Shown: positions 34,284-43,655 of the stretch, piece by piece | How positions within the stretch are numbered: the stretch's first letter is position 1 | Layout: each line of letters begins with the position of its first letter | DNA from: an uncultured Spirochaetaceae bacterium | GTDB taxonomy: Bacteria; Spirochaetota; Spirochaetia; Sphaerochaetales; Sphaerochaetaceae | Assembly (NCBI GenBank): GCA_944392965.1 | Contig: CALXYM010000016.1 | Coordinates: forward strand, 1 to 51,916 | Direction: 5' to 3' | DNA: 51,916 nt | Notes under the pieces: generated by a model | Told to the model about the DNA's origin: nothing | The model's database searches: none | Seen by the model: only the letters and a program-made list of their open reading frames with translations | Translations under genes and position numbers: made by a program

Positions 34284-34847
34284 TTAGCTGTTAACTCTTT
34301 CGATGTATTCCTTGGTTTCTGTGTTGACACGGACCTTCTCGCCCTGCTTGATGAAACCAGGAACCCTGATCTTAAGTCCTGTCTCAAGAACCGCATCCTT
34401 TGTAACACCCTGAACCGTATCACCTCTTGCGGCATCCTCGGTCTCTGTTACGACGTATACGACCTTTGAAGGAATCTGAATGTCGAGAACCTGCTCCTCC
34501 CACATTGTGAGTCTGTAGCTCTCACCTTCCTTCATAAGGAACTCATAACCTTCAAAACTCTTCATCGGCACTTCAATCTGCTCGTAGTTCTCCGTGTTCA
34601 TGAAGCTGAAGTTCTCTCCATCGTTATAGAGGTACTGGAAGTCCCTATCCTCGATTGTGATGTCTTCCGCGTTGTCCTGGCTCTTCATCGTCTCGGAAAG
34701 AGTCTGTCCTGTTGCTGGACTCTTCAATTTCAGACGGACGAAAGCTGATCCTTTACCCGGGTTTACGAATTCGCGCTCAATGCAGAGAAACGGCTGACCC
34801 TTGATAAGCAATGCGGTGCCTTTCTCAATCTGTCCTGCTTTAATCAT
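34284..34847 (-). CDS. efp: Translation elongation factor P
   Basis: 187 residues; relieves ribosome stalling at polyproline. The modified loop reads NPGKGSAF with Lys32 as the acceptor, the form served by EpmA, whose gene is two genes upstream. OB domains II/III include TEDAARGDTVQGVTKDA and IRVPGFIKQGEKVRV. Ribosome site AAGAGGTAAAATA. Confidence 0.95.
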   Translation of the reverse strand: MIKAGQIEKGTALLIKGQPFLCIEREFVNPGKGSAFVRLKLKSPATGQTLSETMKSQDNAEDITIEDRDFQYLYNDGENFSFMNTENYEQIEVPMKSFEGYEFLMKEGESYRLTMWEEQVLDIQIPSKVVYVVTETEDAARGDTVQGVTKDAVLETGLKIRVPGFIKQGEKVRVNTETKEYIERVNS

Positions 34848-34936
34848 TATTTTACCTCTTATATATGAATCAATTTAAATTCTGACCATGAGATAACATA
34901 TCAGAAAGAGGGGATGAAAGTAAAGAAGGGGAGACC

Positions 34937-35194
34937 TTATTTCAGGGAGGCCATGTACTCCTCTACTATCTGATAACAGTCTCTTTCATCGATTCCCATC
35001 GCTTTCGCATAAGAGGCTGCATCATCTAACAGGTGTTCATACTCCTCCTCTGAAAGTCCCTGTTTCTTCTCAATTATGATTTTTCCTCCATCTGTATAGA
35101 GATTTACCTTATCCCCTGCTTTTAAAGAAAGGGAGGAAAGGACGCGGGATGGAATCATCACGGTATTTTCTTCATCAATTGTAAGTTCAAACAT
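34937..35194 (-). CDS. AbrB/MazE-like DNA-binding protein
   Basis: 85 residues. N-terminal swapped-hairpin domain FELTIDEENTVMIPSRVLSS and LKAGDKVNLYTDGGKIIIEK; the acidic helical tail (EEEYEHLLDDAASYAKAMG) resembles MazE-type antitoxin tails, but no toxin gene follows. The ATG overlaps the epmA stop by eight bases, so it is co-translated with epmA and sits between epmA and efp. It may regulate this cluster. Confidence 0.75.
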   Translation of the reverse strand: MFELTIDEENTVMIPSRVLSSLSLKAGDKVNLYTDGGKIIIEKKQGLSEEEYEHLLDDAASYAKAMGIDERDCYQIVEEYMASLK

Positions 35195-36161
35195 CAAGCA
35201 TCTTCCTGAAAGAGAACGGAAGGACGTCCTCTATGTCGTTTTTACCCGTCTCAGCCATCAAAAGACGGTCAAGACCTATCGCAACACCGCTGGATTCTTT
35301 CATGTCTATGTCACAGAATGAGAGATCGATATTAGGAATTACTTCCCCGCTGTTCTCCCTCTCTTTTCTGAGTTTGTCAAATTCTTTCAGGTAGTATTCC
35401 CTGGTTCTTTCCTTATCAGTCTCTTCTTTATAACAGTTGGCAACTTCTATTCCGTTTATGTACATCTCCCATCTGGCACGGTAGAAATCATTCTTTTTTT
35501 TCGCAAGGCAGTCGATCTGTTCAGGATAGTCGGTGAGGATCACGGGACGTTCTTTTGGTAAATTGGGTTCCACGTCGCTTATGAAGATTCGGTTGAACGT
35601 GTCATCCCAGCTCTCTTCATCTAGAATATGATGTCCTCTTTTCTCCGCTTCTTCTCTGAGCGCTTTCACATCCTGTGTCTTATCAAGATCAAAATGGGAA
35701 TAAGTGGCTACCGCCTCTTTCACGCTCATTATGATAGGTTTTCCTGTAACGCTTTCTCCCGCTTCGGGGAGCGCCGTCTCTTTTAAGAATTCATGCGTAA
35801 GGCCTATTGAGTCCTCTTCCGTGTAATCCATGGTATAGTATTCCAGCATTGTAAATTCTGGATTATGTACTCTCCCAAGCTGTTCTGCGTTCCTGAAACA
35901 CTGGCTTATCTGGAACAGGGATCCAGATCCGGAGGCTATCATCCTCTTCATGAAGATCTCCGGGGATGGAATGAGGTAGAGCTTTCTATTCTCCATGAAC
36001 TCGTTTATGAATTCCGTCTCAAAATTTTTTATTGTAGGTTCAGGAATCAATGAGTCCGAGAGGGTGGGAGTAAATACCTCTAGATATCCCCTTTCTAAGA
36101 AGAATTTCCTTATATTCATGTAAAAAAGCGATCTTTTTTTTTCTATAGTGAAGTCAAACAT
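35187..36161 (-). CDS. epmA: EF-P lysine ligase (lysyl-tRNA-synthetase-like)
   Basis: 324 residues, class II synthetase catalytic core without the anticodon-binding domain. Motif 2 region FQISQCFRNAEQLGRVHNPEFTMLEYY, and motif 3 GVAIGLDRLLM. It attaches (beta-)lysine to EF-P Lys32; the nearby efp supports this. EpmB, which makes beta-lysine, is not in the window. No clear ribosome site. Confidence 0.9.
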   Translation of the reverse strand: MFDFTIEKKRSLFYMNIRKFFLERGYLEVFTPTLSDSLIPEPTIKNFETEFINEFMENRKLYLIPSPEIFMKRMIASGSGSLFQISQCFRNAEQLGRVHNPEFTMLEYYTMDYTEEDSIGLTHEFLKETALPEAGESVTGKPIIMSVKEAVATYSHFDLDKTQDVKALREEAEKRGHHILDEESWDDTFNRIFISDVEPNLPKERPVILTDYPEQIDCLAKKKNDFYRARWEMYINGIEVANCYKEETDKERTREYYLKEFDKLRKERENSGEVIPNIDLSFCDIDMKESSGVAIGLDRLLMAETGKNDIEDVLPFSFRKMLDV

Positions 36162-36201
36162 GCTAACAGCATATTTGAATTGGAAAATTACGCCTAGTCC
36201 G

Positions 36202-36230
36202 TTGCGTAAAGAGTTCTAATTTCTTAATAT
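36202..36230 (+). promoter_or_regulatory. mnmE promoter predicting a (near-)leaderless mRNA
   Basis: TTGCGT (36202-36207), 17-base spacer, TAATAT (36225-36230), then eight bases to the mnmE ATG with no Shine-Dalgarno. The start is expected zero to two bases before the ATG. Confidence 0.5.
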
Positions 36231-36238
36231 TCCTTGAT

Positions 36239-37552
36239 ATGGCTACATATGAGACAGAGGAAAAGATTTATGCGCTTGCAACCCCTTATTACCCGTCGGC
36301 ACTTGCCATCATCCGAGTAAGTGGGGAGGGTAGTATCGAGACTCTTTCTAAAGTGTTTTCAAATGGAGAAAGACTTTTAAAGAGTAAAAGCAACACGCTC
36401 TGTCACGGCTATGTTCTTGATGGGGATGGGAATAAGATCGATGAGGTCGTTCTTGCCGTGTACAAAAAAGGTCACGGCTATACCTCTGAGGAGGCTGTGG
36501 AGATAACGATGCACGGTTCTCTTCCCCTTATAAACAAGATCTCGCTGAATTTAGAGAGGATTGGGTTCAGAAAAGCCCTGCCGGGGGAGTTCACATACAG
36601 GGCGTTCATGCATGGCCGTCTAGATCTTACGGAGGCTGAGGCCGTAGAGGAGATCGTGAGTGCCAAAAGCGAGGAGGCGGCATCAGGCGCACTCGAACGT
36701 CTTTCGGGAAATCTGAGTACTGCGATTACTGTCATAAAGGAAAAGCTCATAGATATACTCTCCTCATTGGAAGTTCAGCTTGACTATGCGGAGGATGAGA
36801 TCCTTGAGGATTGGGTCTATCCGGAAGAAGAGGTGCGTGAGATTATCTCCACCCTTGATAGAATCATCGGCTCTTATGATGCTTCCCGTCTTTATGCAAA
36901 AGGAGCAAAGGTCGTTCTTGCTGGAAAGACGAATGCTGGAAAGAGCAGTTTCTTCAATGCTCTTTTGAAGGAGAACAGGGCAATAGTCTCTGAAAAAGAG
37001 GGAACAACGAGGGATTACATAGAAGCCGAGTGTGTTATAAAGGGATTGCCTGTCCGCCTTTTTGATACTGCGGGGCTCAGAGATGCCTCAGAGGAGATAG
37101 AAAAAGAGGGTATTGAACGCTCTAGGAATCTCATGAGAGAGGCCGATCTCGTCGTCTATGTGACCGATGGTTCTGATGATAACATTCCTCTTCAGGATGA
37201 GAGGATGATGGTGATATACTCAAAGCTCGATGAGAAGAGGAAGGGAGAAGCTCTGGAATTCTCTTCCGTAACGGGCGAAGGGATCTCCGATATCCTGGAT
37301 GCGATAGCCAATCATCTGGTGGGGAAAAAGGGTTTTGATGGGGATATCTCCATTGAGAGTGAAAGACAGAAGGATGGTCTCTCTGAATGTAGGTCCATCC
37401 TCTCTGAGAGCATGGCGCATCAGGACGTAAGCGTCGATCTGATGGCCATCTCATTCCAGAGCGCGATAAGGAGCCTTAACAGCCTCATAGGGGATGTTAG
37501 TTCTGATGAGATTCTCGATAACCTCTTTTCAAAGTTCTGTCTCGGTAAATAA
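36239..37552 (+). CDS. mnmE: tRNA modification GTPase MnmE
   Basis: 437 residues; with MnmG installs the 5-(carboxymethyl)aminomethyl group on U34. N-terminal formyl-THF domain (LATPYYPSALAIIRVSG), G domain with LAGKTNAGKSSFFNALL and FDTAGLRD, and the C-terminal FCLGK motif with essential Cys. First gene of mnmE-mnmG-rsmG-ftsK; its stop shares a base with the mnmG start. Confidence 0.96.
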   Translation: MATYETEEKIYALATPYYPSALAIIRVSGEGSIETLSKVFSNGERLLKSKSNTLCHGYVLDGDGNKIDEVVLAVYKKGHGYTSEEAVEITMHGSLPLINKISLNLERIGFRKALPGEFTYRAFMHGRLDLTEAEAVEEIVSAKSEEAASGALERLSGNLSTAITVIKEKLIDILSSLEVQLDYAEDEILEDWVYPEEEVREIISTLDRIIGSYDASRLYAKGAKVVLAGKTNAGKSSFFNALLKENRAIVSEKEGTTRDYIEAECVIKGLPVRLFDTAGLRDASEEIEKEGIERSRNLMREADLVVYVTDGSDDNIPLQDERMMVIYSKLDEKRKGEALEFSSVTGEGISDILDAIANHLVGKKGFDGDISIESERQKDGLSECRSILSESMAHQDVSVDLMAISFQSAIRSLNSLIGDVSSDEILDNLFSKFCLGK

Positions 37553-39357
37553 TGGAAATGGATATGTACGATTATGATGCGATAGTTATAGGGGGAGGCC
37601 ATGCTGGAATCGAGGCGTGCCTCGCTACTTCCAGAATGGGTTTTAAAACCCTTCTGATTACACAGAGTCTTGACGCAATAGGACGCCTTTCATGTAATCC
37701 TGCGATAGGAGGACTTGCAAAGGGAAACCTTGTCAGGGAGATTGATGCTCTCGGTGGAGAGATGGCCCGTCTCATAGATAATACCATGATTCAGTTCAGA
37801 ATCCTGAACCGTCGCCGCGGGCCCGCTGTCCAGGCTTACAGGGCTCAGGCAGATAAATTCTCCTATTCGCGGCTTGCGAAAGAGACGTTGGAGAGGGAAG
37901 GTAATCTCGAGCTCTTCATGGATACCGTCGTCGATATAATAGCGGAAGAGGATAGGGCCGTAGGTGTCCTTACAGAGAGGGGTTGGAAGATATATTCAAA
38001 GGTTGTTGTTCTCACGACGGGAACCTTCATGTCAGGTAAGATCTTCATAGGAGAGTATGAGCATCAGTCAGGACGGCTCGGAGAGGAGGCGGCCCTTGGA
38101 CTAGGAGATGCTTTAAGGGAAAAAGGTTTCCATGTAGGCAGGATGAAGACGGGAACTCCTGCGCGTGTGAAGAAAAGTAGCCTTGATTTCTCAAAACTTG
38201 AGATACAGCATGGGGATGAGGATATGCGTCCTTTCTCTTTCCTTAGTGGAAAGGTGACGCGTCCATCTCTTGAATGTTATATAACATATACAAATGAAAA
38301 GACGCATGAGATCATCAGAAATAACATACACCGTTCTCCTTTATATGGTGGCAAGATAGTCGGAAAGGGCCCCCGTTATTGCCCGTCAATCGAAGACAAG
38401 GTGGTACGTTTCCCAGACAGGGAACGTCATCAGATATTTGTCGAACCGGAGGGGGTAGGTACAGAAGAAATGTATCTCAATGGACTCTCATCTTCCCTTC
38501 CTGAGAGCGTCCAGCATGAATTCATAAGAACTCTTCCGGGATTGGAGAGCGCCGTTATAATGCGTCCCGCGTATGCTGTTGAGTATGATTATCTCGATCC
38601 TTTGGATCTCTATCCGAGTTTAGAGAGTAAGATCTTGAAGAACCTTTTCATTGCAGGACAGACGAACGGTACAAGTGGCTACGAGGAGGCAGCGGCCCAG
38701 GGAATCATGGCGGGTATCAATGCAGCCCTCCGTCTTGAGGGAAAAGAGCCATTCGTACTAAAACGCAGTGATGCATATATCGGAGTTCTTATTGATGATC
38801 TGACGACAAAGGGTACGAAAGAACCGTACCGGATGTTCACCAGCCGTGCTGAATACCGTCTGATTCTCAGAAATGACAATGCCGATTCCCGACTTACTCC
38901 TCTCTCTCCCCTTGTAAAGGAAGAGAGAAGGATGGCATTGGAGAGAAAACTGTCTGACATGGAGGAGATAAGGGAACTTCTAAAAGAGAGGAAAGAGAGA
39001 GGAAAGAACGGCCTGGACCTTTTAAGGGAACCCGATGTCACCATTGAGAGTCTTTCCATCCCCGCTTTGGAACGTTTCTCCTCAGAAGAAAAGGAAGAGG
39101 TTGAGCTCGATTTGAAGTACGAGGGATACCTCAAAAGACAGGAGAGAGAAATTGCCCGATTTGAAAAGAGTGAAAGTGTAGCAATTCCTGAGGATTTCGA
39201 TTATGATAGTGTTGATGGATTAAGTCAGGAATCGCGTGAGAAGTTTAAGGCCATCCGACCGAGAAATGTCGGCCAGGCCGGGCGGATATCTGGGGTGCGC
39301 GTTTCGGACATAGCAGTGTTGCAGGTTGCTTTACGAGGTTTGAAAGGTGGAAAGTAA
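37552..39357 (+). CDS. mnmG: tRNA modification enzyme MnmG
   Basis: 601 residues; FAD enzyme partnering MnmE. VIGGGHAGIEACLA dinucleotide fold, SCNPAIGGLAKGNLVREIDALGG, FIAGQTNGTSGYEEAAAQG, TSRAEYRLILRNDNAD. Start overlaps mnmE (TAATG). Confidence 0.96.
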   Translation: MEMDMYDYDAIVIGGGHAGIEACLATSRMGFKTLLITQSLDAIGRLSCNPAIGGLAKGNLVREIDALGGEMARLIDNTMIQFRILNRRRGPAVQAYRAQADKFSYSRLAKETLEREGNLELFMDTVVDIIAEEDRAVGVLTERGWKIYSKVVVLTTGTFMSGKIFIGEYEHQSGRLGEEAALGLGDALREKGFHVGRMKTGTPARVKKSSLDFSKLEIQHGDEDMRPFSFLSGKVTRPSLECYITYTNEKTHEIIRNNIHRSPLYGGKIVGKGPRYCPSIEDKVVRFPDRERHQIFVEPEGVGTEEMYLNGLSSSLPESVQHEFIRTLPGLESAVIMRPAYAVEYDYLDPLDLYPSLESKILKNLFIAGQTNGTSGYEEAAAQGIMAGINAALRLEGKEPFVLKRSDAYIGVLIDDLTTKGTKEPYRMFTSRAEYRLILRNDNADSRLTPLSPLVKEERRMALERKLSDMEEIRELLKERKERGKNGLDLLREPDVTIESLSIPALERFSSEEKEEVELDLKYEGYLKRQEREIARFEKSESVAIPEDFDYDSVDGLSQESREKFKAIRPRNVGQAGRISGVRVSDIAVLQVALRGLKGGK

Positions 39358-39973
39358 TCTACTTTCAAGTGGTTTAGAGATGCTATCTATCTCATTTAGT
39401 CAAAAGCAATTGGGACAGCTTGAGACTATGGTTGACGAGATAATGCTCTTTAACCCGACATATCGTTTGGTTTCCAACACTGATAAGGACGAGATAATCA
39501 TCCGGCATATCCTTGATTCTGCTTCCGCTATCCCTTATTTCATCAGAGAAGGAAAAACCGAAATCGTAGATTTAGGAACAGGAGCCGGTTTCCCGGGACT
39601 TGTTCTCGCCGTATTCTTAGACTCTGAGTTCACGCTCTGTGAGCGCATGACGAGACGGGTGAACTTCCTTAAAGGTCTCATCGTCAGGATGGGGCTGGAT
39701 AACGTCACTATAGATCCAAGAAGTGCAGAGGATCTCGACAAGAAATTCGATATAGTGACGTCAAGGGCGTTTCATCCTCTCTGCGACTGTTATGCTTATA
39801 TGGAACCCTTGAAAAAGGATGGGGGAAAGATCCTTTTGTATAAGGGAGGTAGGGAGAGCATAGAAGATGAGCTCAGCACTCTAAAGGAGAAAGGCTATAC
39901 ACCCACTTCTTCAATTATGGAATTGAAGGTTCCATTCCTTGCCGAAAGGAGGAATCTTCTGATCTTGAACTGA
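39347..39973 (+). CDS. rsmG: 16S rRNA (guanine-527-N7)-methyltransferase
   Basis: 208 residues. A GTG start overlapping mnmG by 11 bases gives the family-like N terminus (SSGLEMLSISFSQKQLGQL); GAGG lies 11 bases upstream. SAM-binding VDLGTGAGFPGLVLAV and VTSRAFHPL are present. Confidence 0.92.
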   Translation: MESNLLSSGLEMLSISFSQKQLGQLETMVDEIMLFNPTYRLVSNTDKDEIIIRHILDSASAIPYFIREGKTEIVDLGTGAGFPGLVLAVFLDSEFTLCERMTRRVNFLKGLIVRMGLDNVTIDPRSAEDLDKKFDIVTSRAFHPLCDCYAYMEPLKKDGGKILLYKGGRESIEDELSTLKEKGYTPTSSIMELKVPFLAERRNLLILN

Positions 39974-39981
39974 GGTGGATT

Positions 39982-42900
39982 ATGAAGAAAGGCGGCATCC
40001 TTACTACTCTGTTTTCTCTGCTCCTTTTTGTCGCTGGAGCTTTTCTTGTTGTTGTCAATTACGTGGAGGTTCCAGCTTTTCTGATGGATATCTCCAGTCA
40101 GGCGAGAGCTAACCTTGCCATTACGGATGTCAACGGGGAGATGGCGACCCTTGTCCCTGGCGTATTCCTCATTCTGGAAGCATTCATGATCCTTGCCTTC
40201 AGGAAGAGGAGGCCGTATTCCCTTATATTCGCATTCTATCTTTTCTTTGTTTATTTCACTTTGATCATATTTACTCATCTTAACATGGGGCTTAGTACTC
40301 CTGCTGCAGTAATGGAACGCGTAGATGCCTCCCGTCTTCCCCTGATAGGCGTTCTTCTTTTCCTTGAGGCCATCCTTGCGGTCGTACTGCTTTATGTGAC
40401 CAGTGCCATGAATAAGAGATCATTGAAGAAAATGGCGTCATTTTCTACCACAGACGATGATGTGGAGGTCATGAATAAGAATGATGGCCCATATGTTAGC
40501 CGTAAGAAGATGAAGAGGATTGAGGCAAGGGAGAAGAAAAAAGAAGAGAAGGAAGCTGAAAAAGAGAAGAGGAAGGAAGAGAAAAGACAGAAGAAGATAG
40601 ACGAGAAGATGCAGGCGGAGACGGAAAAAGCGGAACGCCTTGCGAAAGCTGAGATGGAAAAGGCAGAGAGGAAGGAGGCAAAAAAGGAGGAAAAGAGAAA
40701 GAAGAAGGAGGAGAAGAAGCGGAGAAGAGAAGGAAATGAGGAGCCTTCTGATGATGAGGAGGAGTCATTCTCAACTGAAGAACTCAATATCGAGATGAAT
40801 CTTCCTAAGAGGGCTGTAAGCATGGATGAACCCCTCTCTTTCCCTGAGTTTGCAGAGATTCCCCGACTTAATACCATTGAACATTCCGAGGACCTGGATA
40901 TGGTCTCTCCTGATCCTCGTATCCGTTTTAAAGACTCCCTCGGTCTTACAGAGAAAGAGGAAGAGAAGCCTGAGTATGTTGAGAGTCGTTTCACTCCAGA
41001 TATGAATGAGGAGGAAAAGGAAGATGAGGATAATTTCAGTGTTCCTTCTACTCCTAAGTATGATCCATCCCAGGCGGGAAACCACTTTAAGAAAGGTGGT
41101 ATTCTCGAGGCTACGATAGAGAGCATGAACAACTATGATACGAAGAGCGTTAAACGCCCCACGACGCCTATCCTCGGTCTCGATGAGAAAGAGGAGAAGG
41201 CCCAGGATTTCAAGAAGAAGGAGGAGAGCTTTGCCCCCAGCAATCTATCAAAAGATCATCCTCGCTATAAGCTGTTTGAATCCTTGAGAAAGAGTCCGAA
41301 TTCGCAGAGCGTGAACGTCTCTCATATGCCAAGTATGCCTTTTGCAGGAGATGAAGGTGGCAAGATTGGAACGAATGCTCAATACGATTCGACATTCATA
41401 AAAGAGGATGCTCCAAGAAAGAAGCTCTCTGAGCGTCTTGATGAGATGAAGAGGGAGAGCATCAGCTCCTCCAATCCCTATGCATCCATTCCTCAGGCTC
41501 CGACGCCTGTATCAGAAAAGAAGAGGCAGCCTGTTATTGAACAGGAGGATGAAGAGATTGAGGATGTATCTGATACGATTCCCTTTACACCTCCTAAGGC
41601 GGCAGAACCTGTCAGAAAACCATCTGTTCCCCGTGCTGAGGACATAGAGTCAGTTGATCAGAAGAACAAAGGAAAGTATGACGATGGATCTGATTACGTC
41701 GATCCAAAGCAGGAGAATGAAATCTATTATTCTGTTGGAATCGGAGGTTTGCAATCAAATGACGCAGGAATGACTGGGATAAGAAAAAGAGCGAGGATGG
41801 GATATGTGAAACCCACAGCCGACATCCTGATCGACTATCCTGCGGCTGACAGTGAGATTGACAAGTTTACGATTTCCCGTGGACAGCAGATTCTCAATAC
41901 CCTGCATGAGTTCCGTGTGGATGTCACCTTGGATAACATCGTCAAGGGACCTACCGTAACGATGTATGAGTTGAAGCTTGCGGACGGTGTGCCCGTTTCC
42001 AAGATAAAGGCCCGTTATGATGACCTGCAGTATGCTCTCGGGGTAAGGAGCATAAGAATTCTTGCTCCTGTTCCTGGAAAACAGGCCGTGGGAGTCGAGG
42101 TTCCAAACTCAAAGAGGGCGACGATCGGCTTCAAGGATATGCTTTATACATTCAACGCAAATCCTGAGAATGCGAAGATGGCTGTTCCAATGATTCTCGG
42201 TCGTACCATAACGGGAGAACCTATAAGCATAAACGTTGCAAAAGCTCCACACCTTCTTATCGCAGGTAGTACCGGTAGTGGTAAGAGTGTCGGTATAAAC
42301 AGTCTTATCGCGACGATACTCTATAACAAGAGTCCTCGCGATGTACGTCTGATAATGGTCGATCCGAAAGTTGTTGAGCTTAAGATCTATAATGGTATTC
42401 CTCATCTTCTGACCCCGGTCATCACGGATGCCAAGAAGGTACAGAAGGTTCTTGCATGGCTTACCGAGGAGATGGACAGGCGTTATGAGATGATAAGTCG
42501 CTACAACGTCAGAAACATCGAGGCGTTTAATGATAAGCTCAAGAAGGAGAAGCTTGCTGCGGAGAAACTTCCTTATATCGTCCTCATAATGGATGAGTAT
42601 GCTGACCTTATGAGTACTATAGGAAAGGATATCGAGTATTATGTCGGACGCCTTACCGCGATGGCAAGGGCTGTTGGTATTCACCTTGTACTCGCAACAC
42701 AGAGACCTAGTGCTGAGGTTGTCACTGGAACGATCAAGAATAACATACCTTCCCGTATAGCATTCGCCGTCGCTTCCGGTGTCAACAGTAAGATCATCCT
42801 CGATGAGATGGGGGCCGAGTCCCTTCTCGGAAAAGGTGATATGCTTTATAAGACGCCATCAAGTATTGAAACTCTGAGAATACAGGGTGCGTTCCTCTCG

Positions 42901-43224
42901 GACGGTGAGGTTGAGAAGATCGTTGAGCAGGTGAAGCAGAATGGAGAACCCGACTATCTCGATGACTCGATATTCGAGGATCATGATGAGAAGGAGGATG
43001 ATTTCGCAGATGATGATTTTGCTTACATCGACAGTGAAGAGGAGGAGTATGAGAGGGCTAAGCAGATCGTCTACGAGAAGAAGAGCGCATCAGCCTCCTA
43101 TCTCCAGCGTCGCATGAAGATCGGCTATAACAAGGCAGCACGCTATGTTGAGAGAATGGAGGAGGATGGTATAGTCGGACCTCCTAACGGCAGTAAGCCA
43201 AGAGAGCTTATAAAAATGGTGTGA
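39982..43224 (+). CDS. ftsK: DNA translocase FtsK/SpoIIIE
   Basis: 1080 residues. Four N-terminal membrane helices (about residues 5-150), a long Lys/Glu and Asp/Glu linker (about 170-600), then the motor: alpha/beta with Walker A AGSTGSGKSVGINS, Walker B VLIMDEYADLM, and the C-terminal gamma winged helix (ASASYLQRRMKIGYNKAARYVERMEEDGIVG) that reads KOPS-like sites. It clears chromosome ends at the division septum. Start after GAGGTGGATT. Confidence 0.95.
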   Translation: MKKGGILTTLFSLLLFVAGAFLVVVNYVEVPAFLMDISSQARANLAITDVNGEMATLVPGVFLILEAFMILAFRKRRPYSLIFAFYLFFVYFTLIIFTHLNMGLSTPAAVMERVDASRLPLIGVLLFLEAILAVVLLYVTSAMNKRSLKKMASFSTTDDDVEVMNKNDGPYVSRKKMKRIEAREKKKEEKEAEKEKRKEEKRQKKIDEKMQAETEKAERLAKAEMEKAERKEAKKEEKRKKKEEKKRRREGNEEPSDDEEESFSTEELNIEMNLPKRAVSMDEPLSFPEFAEIPRLNTIEHSEDLDMVSPDPRIRFKDSLGLTEKEEEKPEYVESRFTPDMNEEEKEDEDNFSVPSTPKYDPSQAGNHFKKGGILEATIESMNNYDTKSVKRPTTPILGLDEKEEKAQDFKKKEESFAPSNLSKDHPRYKLFESLRKSPNSQSVNVSHMPSMPFAGDEGGKIGTNAQYDSTFIKEDAPRKKLSERLDEMKRESISSSNPYASIPQAPTPVSEKKRQPVIEQEDEEIEDVSDTIPFTPPKAAEPVRKPSVPRAEDIESVDQKNKGKYDDGSDYVDPKQENEIYYSVGIGGLQSNDAGMTGIRKRARMGYVKPTADILIDYPAADSEIDKFTISRGQQILNTLHEFRVDVTLDNIVKGPTVTMYELKLADGVPVSKIKARYDDLQYALGVRSIRILAPVPGKQAVGVEVPNSKRATIGFKDMLYTFNANPENAKMAVPMILGRTITGEPISINVAKAPHLLIAGSTGSGKSVGINSLIATILYNKSPRDVRLIMVDPKVVELKIYNGIPHLLTPVITDAKKVQKVLAWLTEEMDRRYEMISRYNVRNIEAFNDKLKKEKLAAEKLPYIVLIMDEYADLMSTIGKDIEYYVGRLTAMARAVGIHLVLATQRPSAEVVTGTIKNNIPSRIAFAVASGVNSKIILDEMGAESLLGKGDMLYKTPSSIETLRIQGAFLSDGEVEKIVEQVKQNGEPDYLDDSIFEDHDEKEDDFADDDFAYIDSEEEEYERAKQIVYEKKSASASYLQRRMKIGYNKAARYVERMEEDGIVGPPNGSKPRELIKMV

Positions 43225-43268
43225 TTTCTTGAATGCAGTGGAATTCATAGTCCTTTACATTTTTCATA

Positions 43269-43296
43269 GGAGATACCTTTACCATCAGGTATCTCC
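43269..43296 (+). other. Strong hairpin after ftsK
   Basis: GGAGATACCT and AGGTATCTCC form a perfect 10-bp stem with an eight-base loop, 45 bases past the ftsK stop; no T-tract follows. Likely the transcript 3' end of the mnmE-ftsK operon. The rest of 43225-43416 shows no gene. Confidence 0.5.
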
Positions 43297-43416
43297 GACT
43301 TCTGATAGAAAGATTTCTTAGAAAGACAAAATGGTAAAATGGAAGGATTATAGGATGGCACTAGCAGTGATTTTAGTTCTGTATGAGAATTTTCGTAATT
43401 TTCGCATTCCATGGTA

Positions 43417-43446
43417 TTGACTAAATTCCGAGATATCGGTTATATT
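43417..43446 (+). promoter_or_regulatory. Promoter of the initiator tRNA gene
   Basis: TTGACT (43417-43422), 18-base spacer, TATATT (43441-43446), 15 bases before the tRNA. Confidence 0.6.
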
Positions 43447-43461
43447 ACTTTAGTTAGTCGA

Positions 43462-43534
43462 CGCAGGGTAGAGCAGTTGGCAGCTCGTCGGGCTCATAAC
43501 CCGGAGGCCGTAGGTTCGAGTCCTACCCCTGCTA
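43462..43534 (+). tRNA. Initiator tRNA-Met (CAT)
   Basis: Cloverleaf complete: acceptor CGCAGGG/CCCTGCT, D stem GAGC/GCTC, anticodon stem TCGGG/CCCGG around CTCATAA (CAT 43495-43497), T arm GTAGG/CCTAC with TTCGAGT. The unpaired first position (C1 opposite T72) and three consecutive G-C pairs in the anticodon stem are initiator hallmarks. CCA is not encoded. Confidence 0.95.
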
Positions 43535-43540
43535 AAAAGA

Positions 43541-43652
43541 TGTTTGGACTTCAGGATCGAGTAATCCGACTGAAGATAGGGTCTCCAGACCATCTAAGAT
43601 GGGCACTCTCAGCCTCAGAGCATTGGCTCTTTGGCGGGGTGCCTTTAATTTT
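43541..43652 (+). ncRNA. Hairpin chain downstream of the initiator tRNA (candidate structured RNA)
   Basis: Three successive stems: CTTCAG/CTGAAG (43549-43575); AGAT..GGTC/GACC.ATCT (43574-43595); and a long stem (43602-43643) with GGCACTCT/GGGGTGCC, GCC/GGC and AGAGC/GCTCT segments, followed by TTTAATTTT, which is a terminator. It encodes no convincing protein. It is either an elaborate tRNA trailer or a small RNA co-transcribed with the tRNA. Confidence 0.4.
43602..43652 (+). terminator. Terminator of the initiator tRNA transcript
   Basis: A 42-base interrupted stem-loop followed by TTTAATTTT, see the hairpin-chain entry; lies just before the convergent GNAT gene end. Confidence 0.6.
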
Positions 43653-43655
43653 GAA

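Noticed and set aside
40392-41132. 246-codon antisense frame over ftsK
   Set aside because: Ser/Phe-rich product caused by the Lys/Glu linker on the other strand; no start context and no family resemblance.
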